Shown here in pieces: positions 21,960 through 33,349 of a stretch of 64,000 nucleotides of DNA. How positions within the stretch are numbered: position 1 is the stretch's first letter; every line of letters begins with the position of its first letter. The notes under the pieces are model-generated. The model saw only the letters and a program-made list of their open reading frames with translations, had not been told where the DNA came from and ran no database searches. The stretch is taken from contig CM072339.1 of the NCBI GenBank assembly GCA_036874045.1, forward strand, positions 15,755,501-15,819,500, written 5' to 3'. Source of the stretch: Cymodocea nodosa (Eukaryota > Streptophyta > Magnoliopsida > Alismatales > Cymodoceaceae). The position numbers and the translations under genes are program-made.

Positions 21960-22690
21960 ATATTCAATGAGCACCCTTATGTAAACAACACCTAGAAATA
22001 GAGTGGGGAGGTGAACCTTTCTCTCAAAGAATGAGAATAGCTAGAAGTGTGTAATAGTTGTGTAAGATCCATGGCCAATGGAAGTGTGTTTATAGGGATT
22101 GGTGACTTAGAAGTGCAAGTGAAATGGCTAGAAATTTTCTTGTAACTACTAATTAATTGACATGTCATTTTGTCCATTGCTATGTCATTGAAATCTAACA
22201 ATCAAATAGATTTATTTACCATTAGTTAAAATGATACACCACTTTTAAATGACTTGACACTTTGTAACAAAATTGATAATAAAATCAATGTCATTTTCGA
22301 TCTAGAAGGCAATTGCACTTCCTACTCTAAAAATGATATACCAATGTATAAAATTGGTATACAATTTTTGTTTCAAAGTTGAGCTACACTCAAGGCCCAA
22401 CACCGATTACTAGAAAATGGTGTGCTATTTTTATGGCAAAGAAAGTATCAAGTTAAACTTCAATTTACATCACATCATAAGGCTTTCTAAGTAATGCATG
22501 TACACTTTAGTGCCCCCAAGGAAGATCCTAATACTGTTCTTGCCTAAACATGTTTAACTTCAAAGTTTGTAGGTAACTTTCGATAGGTAAGTTGGCATTT
22601 CCGATTCAAATTCATTATAACTGCTATTATAAATGGAAATATAAATTAAATTCTTTGATCCTTTCTTTTATTCTCTAACAATAATGCTCG
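21960..22690 (-). repeat. LTR-like fragment with minus-strand promoter
   Basis: Non-coding. CCCTATAAACA on the minus strand (22,097-22,087) is a TATA-like box followed by a leader of about 100 bp. AT-rich sequence lies upstream. The organisation is the same as 1-760 and 10,368-11,165. Confidence 0.35.
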
Positions 22691-23201
22691 TTAAGAGCAT
22701 CAATAATCATGTTTAACAAAATCCACAAACAGTAGGTTTAACAAAATGTCTATATCTAAAAACTAACCAAAAGCACTACAACACCATCGTAAAATCCACA
22801 AATCCATAAATACAAGGCAACATCAACACAAAAATCCCACTAGGCATATCAAACAAGGGCTTCTGCACCTGTAGCCCTGCTATCCACAACATCCTTACCA
22901 CACGCCCAACCCAGATTGCCCTTCCAAACCTAAAAGAAAAACCACAAATACATATTGAACTGTGGCTTACAGCATATAAACTTTTTACAATTTTAAGAAA
23001 CTGAAAAAGAGGATGAAAATTGCGCTACAAAGACAACCATAATGCAAAGGTATTGTTGACATGGTAGCTAAAAATTAAGACCAACTTAGATGGCAACGAC
23101 TACAAAGGTATTGACATGTATCACATAGAACCATACGACTGTGATATGTTCTAAAGAACAGACAGCAAATCACTAGCATTATCAAAAAGAAAAGACATGC
23201 T
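22691..23201 (-). other. Probable 3' UTR of the peptidase-like gene
   Basis: This lies directly 3' of the stop codon at 23,202 on the minus strand. A 'TTTTAG' then 'GTTTGGAAGGGC' on the minus strand near 22,935 resembles a splice acceptor and might mark a 3' UTR exon. No polyadenylation site could be fixed. Confidence 0.3.
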
Positions 23202-23324
23202 CTATGTACATGATGAATATGACTGCAATTTCCCCTTCAGAAATAGTTTGCACAATTGTTTGATCGGTTCTATATCCACGTGCCTTTCCTCAAGGCTCTT
23301 AGTTGCTTCATTTGCCACCTCAGC
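23202..23324 (-). CDS. GGP: Gamma-glutamyl peptidase-like, last coding exon
   Basis: A 41-codon minus-strand exon with a clean acceptor (GTACAG before 23,324) in phase 0. It reads 'AEVANEATKSLEERHVD' then 'KQLCKLFLKGKLQSY' to TAG at 23,204-23,202. The pattern E-A-K-SLE....D...W/I-KxLCKxFLKG is the C-terminus of plant GGP-type class I glutamine amidotransferases. Exons 1-3 of exactly such a protein, lacking this tail, lie at 47,804-48,697 on the same strand with a phase-0 donor at 47,803. I therefore join them; the intervening intron is 24,479 bp. It has no stop or frameshift. Transcript evidence would be needed to prove the join. Confidence 0.8.
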   Translation of the reverse strand, partial: AEVANEATKSLEERHVDIEPIKQLCKLFLKGKLQSYSSCT

Positions 23325-23559
23325 CTGTACACATCAGCAATGACAAGTTAGACTCATCACTTACAAGAGTTAACAAAGAGAAGCAATACAACAATCCAAA
23401 CCATAATCTCGTTGTGTGAAGTAAATTACATAAATATATTTCTTTCATATATTTTTATCTATAGTCAAACTTTCAGTTAAATTACATAAATTTAAATTTT
23501 TGCTCACAATTTCTAATTATATAATTTTAAATTTTTCTCTACTTTTAGGTTTTTTTTTA

Positions 23560-25690
23560 CACTAATTAATTTTTTTCTCCTATCTAGTATGTTCCTTGAC
23601 CTCATAAGGATATGTGACCAAACAACAGAAGTTGGTTTTCTCTATTTTTCAATTGGTGCAACTCCTATTCAATTCCTAATAAATTTATTTTTAATTTATT
23701 CCTTATAATATTATCATTCATTCATCCAAGTATATGCATTTTAACAACATTAACATTTTGCATGTGGTTATGCTTTATAGCTTAGCATTCTGAGTAATGA
23801 AGAATAGCTAAGAAAAACAATTTTATAAAAATTTTCTTTTAATTTAAGAATATCATTCTTTTACATAACACTTTATAAATATTTCTCCACTTCATTTATC
23901 CTATTTTAATTCTATGAATAACATCCTCTATAATTTCACCATTACTACTTATTATAAATCTTAAGTATTTAAAATTTTAGTTTTATAAATCTCATGGCTA
24001 AGTGTATACCTTTATCATCATTCTTATTTTCATTGAACCTATAATGCATATATTCATTTTTTAACTTATTCAATCTAAATCCTTCGAACTATAAATATAT
24101 CCTTATAATTCTTATTTAAAACTAATTCCTAACATACATTCATCAACTAAAACTATCGTTAACAAATAACATACACTAAAGTATTTCTTATTCAATTTTC
24201 TTAATTATTTCATCTATAATCAAGACAAACAAATATAAACTTAGAAAAGACCCTTAGTATAAGTCTATCTATATCTAAAAGAAATTTCCTAGTTTCATTT
24301 CTTATAATTTTAACACTAGTAACTACTCTCTCATATATGTTCTTTATAATATCAGCATATCCTTTGAGATTTCTTTTTCTTTCTAAAGCTCACTACAATA
24401 GATTTCTAAGCATTCTATCATAATTTTTTTAAAAATCAATGAAAACCATATGAAGGTCTTTTTCCATAACTCTAAACTTTTTTATTAGTTATCTAAGTCA
24501 ATAGATAGTTTTCATTATTGATGTATGAGTATAAACCCAAATTGATTTTATAATTACATACATTAGGGCATTAAAGAAAAAAAGTCTTTGTTCAATTACC
24601 ATTTTTCTATAATGTCTTAGTATATAACTCATTAATTTAATACCACAATAATTATTAGAATTTTATATCTCCCTTATTTTAAATAAAGGTATGTAAATTT
24701 TATGTCTTAGTTTTAAATTTATATCTCCCTCATTTCTACATTTATTTTTCTATATTCTCTTTTCTTTTATTATCTTTTGTATATCTTCATTATACCACCA
24801 ACTTTCATTACCTAATAAAGCTACCTCACAAGACTTAAAATTTTCTTAGCAATCTTTTTAATGCATGTAGACACTTCATTCCATTTATTTACCTCTCCAT
24901 CTAATTCTCATTTTGTTCTTTAAACAAATTATTTTAAATATAATTTTCTTTTTAGTTTTAGATTCCACCACCTAATTCTAAGGTTCTTATGTACTTTAGT
25001 TTCTCTTCTTAATTTTGATATTAAGATCTAATACTAACAACCTATATTATGTAGTTTCCTCCCAAAATAACCTTACAATCTCTATACATTTTTTTAACTA
25101 TTTTTGTAGTAAGTGAAAAATCTATTTGCCCCGCATTTGAACTACTTTTAAATGTAATTAAATGTTCTTCTCTTTTTCTAAAATAAGTGTTAGCTATTAG
25201 AAGGTTGCAAACTATGCTAAGTTTAAAATTAAATTTCCCTTTTCATTTCTATTACTAAAACCAAAATCCTCCATGTTTTCTTTTACATCCAATATTTTGC
25301 TCCCCTATGTAGCCGTTTAGGTTCCCTCTAATAAAGAATTTTTTAATAGTAGGTAAATTATGAACTAAACTGCCTATTTAATAGCTTCTCCTAAACCTAT
25401 TTATGACATACATGCACTAACTATGATAATTATCTCATTTCCTATCATAGGCTTAATCATTATAATTCTATCTTCTATGCTTATTATTTCAACAACTTCA
25501 TCTTTTAAACTTTTATCAATTATTATTCTAAGTCCAATCCTATGCTCATTTTTTTCCTATATACCACAGTTTAAAGTTGTCATCGTCAATTTTTTTTACA
25601 AACATAATATATTAATTTTCCTTCTATCATTATATCCACTAATTTCGGTCAAGATTCTTATATTTTAAGTTGCTAGCAAATTTTAATATT
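23560..25690 (-). pseudogene. RTE-type LINE, 5'-truncated and decayed
   Basis: Minus-strand translations in several frames follow a plant RTE LINE in order. The endonuclease part has 'RKINILCL', 'GLRIIIDKS', 'IIIIVSAYM', 'EDFGFSNRNEKGN', 'LLIANTYFRKREEHLITFKS' and 'QIDFSLT'. The RT part has 'MEKDLHMVFIDF', 'NYDRMLRNLL', 'GYADIIKNIYERVVTSVK' and a 'YVICYAMIVLVDE' segment where FADD-type residues would be. The C-terminal part has 'AIKHNHMQNVNVVKM' and 'LLFGHI'. It has many stops and no intact domain. The LINE is in the same orientation as the host gene. Confidence 0.8.
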
Positions 25691-25868
25691 CTATACAACA
25701 AAGAGCGGTAAAATGGAATATTTCATAATTACTACTTAAACCTGGTAAAAGCATCATGTGTTGTATAAACATCACCATGAAATTTCGTGTACTTGTGCAT
25801 CACTAAAATCTTATAAACTGATGAGAACCCTGTTACTGTATTAGTCTACGAGATTCAGGTAAGAATGT

Positions 25869-26222
25869 AAAAATGATTAAGAATTTCAGTAGGAACTTCA
25901 GACTATTATCAAAATAAAATCAAATTACCAAAGAAAACATGAAGTCTCACCAATAATGAAGAAAAGTAGAGAGTAAACTAAGGAGAAAGAAATCCAACAT
26001 CGCTGGTAAGTAAAAGCAATAATCAATAAATTAACCTCATTATGCAAAAATGATTAAGAATTTCAATAGGAACTTCAGACTATTATCAAAATAAAATAAA
26101 ATCATCAAAGAAAACATGAAGTCTCACCAATAAGGAGGAAAAGTAGAGAGTAAACTAAGGAGAAAAAAATCCAACATCGCTGATAAGTAAAAGCAATAAT
26201 CAATAAATTAACCTCATTATGC
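25869..26222. repeat. Tandem duplication, two 177-bp units
   Basis: Units 25,869-26,045 and 26,046-26,222 are near identical ('aaaaatgattaagaatttca' to 'ttaacctcattatgc'), with a few substitutions and small indels. Non-coding, inside intron 3. Confidence 0.9.
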
Positions 26223-26799
26223 GAGGTCAAACACATGAAACACTTCCTTTCATATTGTTTTATCCATCATTAATTCTAAAGACAGTAAGTGATTGATAAA
26301 TAAATCAAAGCATTTAGTCTATTTATGTCCTCAAGCAGAGGCAACAGAAAATGCATTATATACAAATAGAACAGATACAAATCTAAATAGAATAGCTAAT
26401 TCCTCTAACAAAAAGCACCTCTAAGATGATTGCAGGATAAAATATCTCATTGATTAAACCATACATCAATTCTGTGGTGGAAGATCAACCCTAAATATCT
26501 CGCAATTAGCTGTGATCTCCTTTACATTTTCACAAGCATAAACTTCTAAAATTGCCCAGGCTAACAAGACATGCGTAATAGATTTAGGCAGATTTGGCAC
26601 CATATGAAAGATGAATTTTCAACATGTTTTGCTTGCAAATGATGGAAAGTTGTTAAGTTCGAATATATAACAAGACTAACATATGTAAAAAAGGACAAGT
26701 CTCCCATTATAAATCAAACAAAGATATTTATTTTGAGAGCTGAGAGATTCATTGCTGGGGGTATATTAAGAAGACAAACCAAGATTCATTTTTTGAGTA
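26223..26799. other. Intronic sequence, nothing recognised
   Basis: AT-rich and unique-looking. No gene, RNA or repeat structure was recognised. Confidence 0.5.
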
Positions 26800-27202
26800 A
26801 AATCAAACTTATGAAAAAATTCTAGTAACAGTCCCTGAAAAATATGAAGCCTCTATCACTACACTTGAGAACACTAGGAATTTATCAACCATTACATTGG
26901 CTGAATTGTTGAATGCTTTACAAGCACAAGAACAAAGGAAACTTATGCGACAGGAAGGAGGACTGGAAGGAGCTTTAGTGGTTAAAAATCCAGTCAAGAA
27001 AAAGTGGAAGAAGAAAGGACAGAAAAAACAAGAGAATGCAACTGTTAATCATGAAGCCTGTCCAAGTGACATCAAGCAGAAAAATCAGTATCCACCTTGC
27101 AAACATTGTGGAAAAAAAGGTCATCTTCCGTACAAATGTTGGAGAATACCTGATGCAAAATGCTCTAAGTGTAATCAACTTCGACATGAAGTAGTGGTGT
27201 GA
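26800..27202 (+). pseudogene. Copia gag fragment
   Basis: A plus-strand frame, open from about 26,808, reads 'KILVTVPEKYEASITTLE', 'ITLAELLNALQAQEQRK', then a nucleocapsid knuckle 'CKHCGKKGHLPYKC' (CCHC intact) and 'DAKCSKCNQLRHE', ending in TGA at 27,200. The N-terminal half of Gag and the 5' LTR are missing, so the element is 5'-truncated near 26,800. Confidence 0.85.
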
Positions 27203-27277
27203 AAATCTAAAGATGTTCAACCAGTCCAGAATCCACGAGAAGAGGAGGATCAACTTTTTGCTGCAAATGATGATCAG

Positions 27278-30200
27278 TTGATTGAAGATTGGTTAAGTGG
27301 CAGTGGGTGTACACACCACATGTCATTTGATAGAAGTTTATTTATTGATCTTAATCCAGTTGAGGGAATAAAGATCAGAATTGGGAATGGGAGTTACATG
27401 CAGGCAGAAGGAAAAGGAACCGTCGTTATTTCTACAAGTTCTGGTAAGAAAACCATTACTGATGTGTTATATATTCCAACTGTTGCTCAAAACTTAATTA
27501 GTGTGGAACAGCTTGTGAAAAATGAATTTAAGCTTCATTTTCAAGATGCTAGCTGCCTTATATTTAATAAATATGGTCAAAAGTTATTTCATATTAGAAT
27601 GAGAGGAAGAAGTTTTTCTCTAAATTCTGAAAACAGTAGAATTTCTACCTATTAGGAGGGGTTTGTGCCTGTTAAGAAATTCCAGAAAGGAAAGAAATGT
27701 GAAAGTCCAGAAAATTTTTGTAATGTGAATTAGGTGCAAATGAATTGTAGCATAGACATTTAGGCCATTGCCATCTGGAAAAGATAGCAAAATTGAAAGA
27801 CCTATACCTAGTTTCAGGATTACCTGAATTAAATGCAAAATTACCTTATTATACCACATGTCAAGTGGGAAAATTCAGTAGAAAAAAGTTTGCACCAGCC
27901 ACTTGGAAAGCCAAATATGCACTATAATTAGTCCATATTGACGTGGCAGGACCTATGAGCACACCTTCATTAAATAGAAGCATTTACTACATCATTTTTA
28001 TTGATGATTACTCTAGGTTCTATTGGATCTACTTCCGGAAATCTAAATCAAAGGTTTCAGCAATGTTCTGGAAATTTAAAAGTTCGGTAGAAAACCAAAA
28101 TTCCAGTAGAATCAAGACTATAAGGTTTGATAATGGAAAGGTGTAGGGAATTTACAAGTATTTGTAAGAATGCTGGAATTCTCCATCAACTTACAATCCC
28201 TTATACTCCACAACAAAATGGAGTTAGTGAACATAAAAATCGTTCAATTATGGATATGACCAGATGCATGTTATATCAAAAAAATTTACCAAAAAAATTG
28301 TAGGCTAAAGTTTGTAACACTGCAGTCTATATCCAAAATAGACTAACAACAGCTGAACTGAATGAATCCACTCCCTTTGAAGCTTGGTATGACAGAAAAC
28401 CATCTTTACAGCACATGAAAATTTTTTGTTGCATTTGCTATACACAAATTCCTTCAACTAAAAGAGATAAATTGAATAGGAGGGCTGAAGCAGGGATTTT
28501 TGTGGAGTACAATTCAGTATCAAAGGGTTACAAAGTTTATCAACCTATTTCAGGAAAAATGGTGGTCTCTCGAGATATTACCTTCAGTGAGGACCATGCT
28601 TGGAAATGAGATGAAGATGATGAAGAATCACCTAGTCCAATCTAGAATTTAGAACCACAAATGCATGATCAGGCTGAAGAGGATGTAGATCCTGGAAGTC
28701 AAGAAATCTTGGGTAACAGAATTGACAATTATCCAGTAAGGGGAGTCAAACCTCTTGCTGAAATTTATAACAGGTCTAATATTGCTCAACTAGAACCAAT
28801 CAAGCTAGAACAAGGATTACCCAATATGGAGAAATGCAATGAAGGAAGAATTAAATTTCATCAAAAGAATGATACACGGGAACTCATTCCACCATCAAAG
28901 GATAAGAAAGTTATTGAATTGAAGTGAGTTTTCAAGGTTAAATTAAATCCAGATGGATCAGTGAATAGATACAAAGCTCGTTTGGTAGTTAAAGGATATT
29001 CTCAATAGTTTAATATTGATTATTCAGATACCTTTGCTCTCATTGCTAGGTTGGACACAATTCAGATGTTGGCAATTTCAATTCATCAAGGATGAAGTGT
29101 TTTATCACCTAGATATCAATTTTGCATTTTTAAATGGAGATCTAAATGAGGAAGTATTTGTTGATCAACCACCTGGATTTGAAGTTGGAGGCAAGTTTGA
29201 TTATGTGTACAAGTTAAAAAAGGCCTTGTATGACCTTAAACAAGCTTCAAGACCTTGGTACACAAAGATAGATTGCTATTTGCTACAAAATGGATTCAAG
29301 AAAAGTCTTTATGAATCCAGTCTTTACATAAGAAAGCAACAAGAAAATCTTTTGATCATCTCATTGTATGTGGATGATTTATTGATGACTAAAAATAACA
29401 ATCAAGTTATTGCAGATTTAAGCAAAATATGATGAAGACCTTTGAGATAATTGATTTGGGACTAATGGCATACTTTCTTGGTCTTGAAATTAAACAAGAC
29501 AACAATGGAATTTCAATTTCACAAAGGAAGTATGTGAAAAAAGTAGTGCAGCACTTTTGTATGACAAATTGCAGTCTAGTCAGCACTCCTATGCATCATA
29601 AAGAAAAATGTATCACTACAGCAACAAAAATTGAAGAAGGATACTTCAGGAGGTTAGTTGGATGTTTGATGTATTTAACAGCCTCTAAACCTGTTATATT
29701 ATTTCTAGATAGTTGACTTTCTCAATTTATGCATTGTGCAGATGAAAACCATCTGTTGGTAGCAAAAAGGGTACTCAGGAATCTTAATGGGACACAAAAC
29801 TTTGGAATTAGTTCCAAAGAACAAATAATTATAGGTTGAAAGACTACTTTGACAATGACATGGCAGGATCAGTTGTAGATTTGAGAAGCACCTCAAGATA
29901 TTGTTTTGGCTTGGGCACTAACATATTTTGTTGGTCTTCAAAGAAGCAGGAAAGGGTCGCAGAATCCACTGTTGAGGCTGAAGTAATGGCAACAAATGCT
30001 GCTACAAATCAATCGCTATGGCTTAGGAAGATTTTATAAGATCTATATTTTGATCAGAAAATTCCAACAAAAATTATGGTAGACAATCAAGCTGCAATTG
30101 TCATCTCCCATAATTCAGTTTTACATGACAGGACAAAGCATTCCACTGTTTAAGTTGTATGCCTTAAGAGAAGCTCAGAATCTTCAAGAAATCAGCCTTA

Positions 30201-30300
30201 TTTACTTCAAGACTAAAGACCTGCTGGCGGATTTATTTACTAAACCTCTGCCAACAGGAAGGTTTAATTTACTGAGTAAAATAGGTGTTTGTAGCATTTA
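27278..30300 (+). pseudogene. Copia pol, decayed
   Basis: Protease 'WLSGSGCTHHM' has Gly where the catalytic Asp of DSG should be. Pre-integrase 'HRHLGHCHLEKIAKL' and integrase 'LVHIDVAGPMSTPS', 'YYIIFIDDYSRFYWIYF', 'IKTIRFDNGK' follow with frameshifts and stops (for example 28,144). RT has 'FYHLDINFAFLNGDLNEEV', 'KKALYDLKQASRPWY' and an intact 'LYVDDLL' near 29,370. Then come 'YFLGLEIKQD', 'YFRRLVGCLMYLTASKP', and RNase H 'STSRYCFGLGTNIFCWSSK', 'MVDNQAAIVISHNSV' and 'DLLADLFTKPLP'. At least eight disruptions are visible. I do not assign a copia lineage. Confidence 0.9.
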
Positions 30301-30313
30301 AAGTATGGGGGAG

Positions 30314-30700
30314 TGTCAAATATGCTTTAAACTACAAAAATCCTATTATTATGAAGTCCACGTGCTATCACATGCAAGTTCTCACGCACGTTTATCCTGC
30401 TTTGTCCTTGTCATCCATGTTGTGTTGAAACTAAATCTAGTTAACTGTTTTTCAATTATTATGTTCCCCTTATCTCTATGTCAAGCCACTTAGTATAGTG
30501 GACAGTTATTTGTATGAAAGTATAAAGACTTTTATTGTGTTTTTATGGAATATAACAAGCAGTTTTATATTCTTATGGTCTCTGTCTACACTTCTCTCCT
30601 AATCTTCCTCTGTTTTCACCTTTCATATTTCTTCCTTTAGTCTCTCATTGAGAGATCTGATTTGGGTCACCAAAACCTAAATCAAATTCGACTTTTAACA
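30314..30700 (+). repeat. 3' LTR of copia remnant
   Basis: 387 bp, starting TGTCAAATATG right after the polypurine tract 'AAGTATGGGGGAG' (30,301-30,313) and ending GACTTTTAACA. It has imperfect terminal inverted bases (TGTCAAA / TTTTAACA). The flanking TTATT (30,701-30,705) has no partner because the 5' end is lost. Confidence 0.8.
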
Positions 30701-32039
30701 TTATTTTACACAGATTTCTATGCCCGTCTTTTTTTGATTCAATAGATAATCTTTAAAAATCAAAAAATTTCATAATATCAATAAATTTTAATTTTAATAA
30801 TTAGATCAAAGAGTAATAAAAATCAGAAATAAAAGTCAACATTAATGGAAAAATAAATAATATCTAAGCTTATTTTTAAGTTTAAGTTATTACATAATAT
30901 ATTTCACTTATTCAAACTTGCTTAACTAAGTGTTATATAGGCATATGGGCATTCTTGACACCTTACTAAGTATGGTGAAATGAAGCTTCAAATAATACAA
31001 CATTTAAGTTTCCTCATATATGCCAATCATATTAATATAAATGAAGCTTTCCATTCATGACATTTATGTAAATTTACAAATTTTAGATATAATAACAATT
31101 TTCCTTCACATGCTTCAATTCTTTTACTTATAATCTTTTTTCCTGCTACTTTTAATTAATTTTCACATCTTTATTTATTTACATTTTTTTTGTCACAATT
31201 TATGTTTATTTGTGAATATACCATATTTTTAATTTCATATGCTACATAAAAAAGTGAAATGAAAAGAAAATAAAACCAAAAGAGAATTTGTGTTTTCACA
31301 CATACTTGAATATGTATATGTTGTTTAATAATTATTTTATAGAACTTGTCAAGTTAAATCTATCCTGTACAGTTTAGACCATTATTAAGTCATAGATCTA
31401 TATAAAAGCAAGCTATTTTCAAATAACATTAAAAAGGTGTATTGAAAATGTCATATCCTTAACATGCCACTGCTACTTCCAATTCCCAACTCCCAACAAG
31501 TACTTTCAACTATAAATCTTTGCACAAACTCAGTTTGCTGTCTTTCATTCTTAGATTTATGGTAATAAAGGCTCCAAGGCACCTAGAGGGTAATATTGGA
31601 CACCTTGGGTGAATAGGCGGCATCTGAACACCCATTTAAATATTCATATTTTTATTTTTTATGCATGTATTACATATATTTGTAAATTTTTAATAATAAT
31701 TGTGTATTTTTAGTCCTAAATAAACATTCAAATACATGATAATCCCAATATAACATCAAATATAAAGTACAATGATGCTAATATGTATATTTCTGTAAAT
31801 ATATAATTATAAATTTCAATAATTTTGTATAATGCGATAGTATTCCATCAAGAAAATATATATAAGTTTTATTTTCAAGGAAGAACCTTAAAAAATATAT
31901 TTATTTAACTGAATGGACCAGACTGGAGAACATTTATCATTTAATTAAAAAAATGCAAGATGAACCTCCAAGGGATGTGTAATAGCAAGAAATAATGCTG
32001 CAATCAGATTGGGTTTAAGGTGTCAGGCTTTGGAGAGTC
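30701..32039. other. Intronic sequence, no gene
   Basis: Very AT-rich. Around 31,565-31,640 there is a short GC-richer patch with 'aaggcacctaga' and 'acaccttgggtg', reminiscent of the CCTAGG-rich repeat at 56.8 kb. Nothing else was recognised. Confidence 0.4.
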
Positions 32040-33344
32040 CATTTAGTTGAACCTTCCTCTTCCTGCCTCCAACTTCAAAAGCAGGAGTCAAGGTTAGTTG
32101 GGGGAGTTATAGTAGAAGTATATCTGTGTTCTTGGAGAATCAATTGCACCTCAAAGTGCAACCCTTGTAATTCCATTATTGAAGTAATACACCATCATAG
32201 ATTCAATGGGAGGGCTACTTTATCGACTCTGAACTTGTTGCCAGTGGGCTGGAGACAAATTTGTATCATAGCTGGCCAAAGAAGATCCACAACAGAACAA
32301 CTTGAAAGAAGAGTGAAGGATATGGAGTAACAAGTTCTGGAAACAATGAAGAAGTTTGATGGGTAACTAAATGCAATGGAGACAAGATTGAAGGAGGTTA
32401 TTTAGTCAATTGTGATGGAGGGGTCCAAAGATGAAACACATTTTAAGACCAAGAGCAACCTCGACATTGATGTAATTTCTTCAAGAATTTAAAACTTGAA
32501 TTTCTTCTATTTGAGGGGAGCTCAAATCTAAAATGGACCCACACTGTGGAGTAATCACTTTCTCATCACCAAGTTTTAATTGAGTGAGAAGAGGACTATA
32601 GTCACTTCAATGAAGCTGAGGGTTGTGGCAGCAAACTAGTTCCAAAATGTCAAGAAAACTGGGGATATAGAATAATGGTGGAAGGTTTGATTGCCAAGTT
32701 TGGGAAGTCAATGTAAGGATCATATGGAGGAATGTTCAAGATCAAGTAGAATGGTACTGTAGTCGACTACTTGAATGATTTTGACAACCTTTCAACTAAG
32801 GTCACTGGTCTGAATGAGAGAATCTTGGTCTCTTGATTTGTAGGAGACCTACAGAAAGATATTAATTGAATGTTAAGTGTTTCCAGACCTCAGGTTTATC
32901 AAGCCTTGGCAAAGGTTCAAGAATCAAGAGTAGAAGCTAAGAAGAAAGTGAGCAGTAAGGTTCCAAATTCAAATGCAACAGAGAAAGGCAAGAGAGACCT
33001 GAAACTCAAGTGGAGAATTCAACCATGCCATCCATCACCATGCATGAACAAATTGGGTTAAGTCGGGTTAAGTCATCCAGAAAACTTGAGGCTGACTAGA
33101 AGGTTATGGAGATCTATTCCCATTCTGAGAGACAAATAGACCCAAAGTAGAACACATAATTTTTTGATTGAACATTTGGTTAATATTATTAAAGTTCCTG
33201 TCAAGGAGGAAGGGAGTTTGAAGGCATTGGTCACCTCTGGCTTTGTGCAGCATGGAGGATGTTGTATGGCTCAGAAATTAATAGTGGAAAGGCTGGACAT
33301 AAGGGCAGATTTGCACGTTGTTTCCCATAGGGGACTGTGATGTC
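32040..33344 (+). pseudogene. Chromovirus-like gypsy fragment (leader, gag, protease)
   Basis: TGTATCATAGC (32,262-32,272) resembles a primer-binding site. Gag-like plus-strand reading in shifting frames follows: 'STTEQLERRVKDME', 'METRLKEV', 'LIAKFGKSM', 'GTVVDYLNDFDNLSTKVTGL' and 'VYQALAKVQESRVEAKKK'. These match the coiled-coil and Retrotrans_gag layout of chromoviruses. Near 33,150-33,340 a protease-like 'SLKALVTSGFVQHGG' and 'GDCDV' is seen. Stops are frequent. The fragment is cut by the solo LTR at 33,350. Confidence 0.6.
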
Positions 33345-33349
33345 ATAAT

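Noticed and set aside
25423-25668. 81-codon hydrophobic plus-strand frame resembling a membrane protein
   Set aside because: It is antisense to the endonuclease region of the decayed LINE; the Ile/Leu richness comes from AT-rich base composition.
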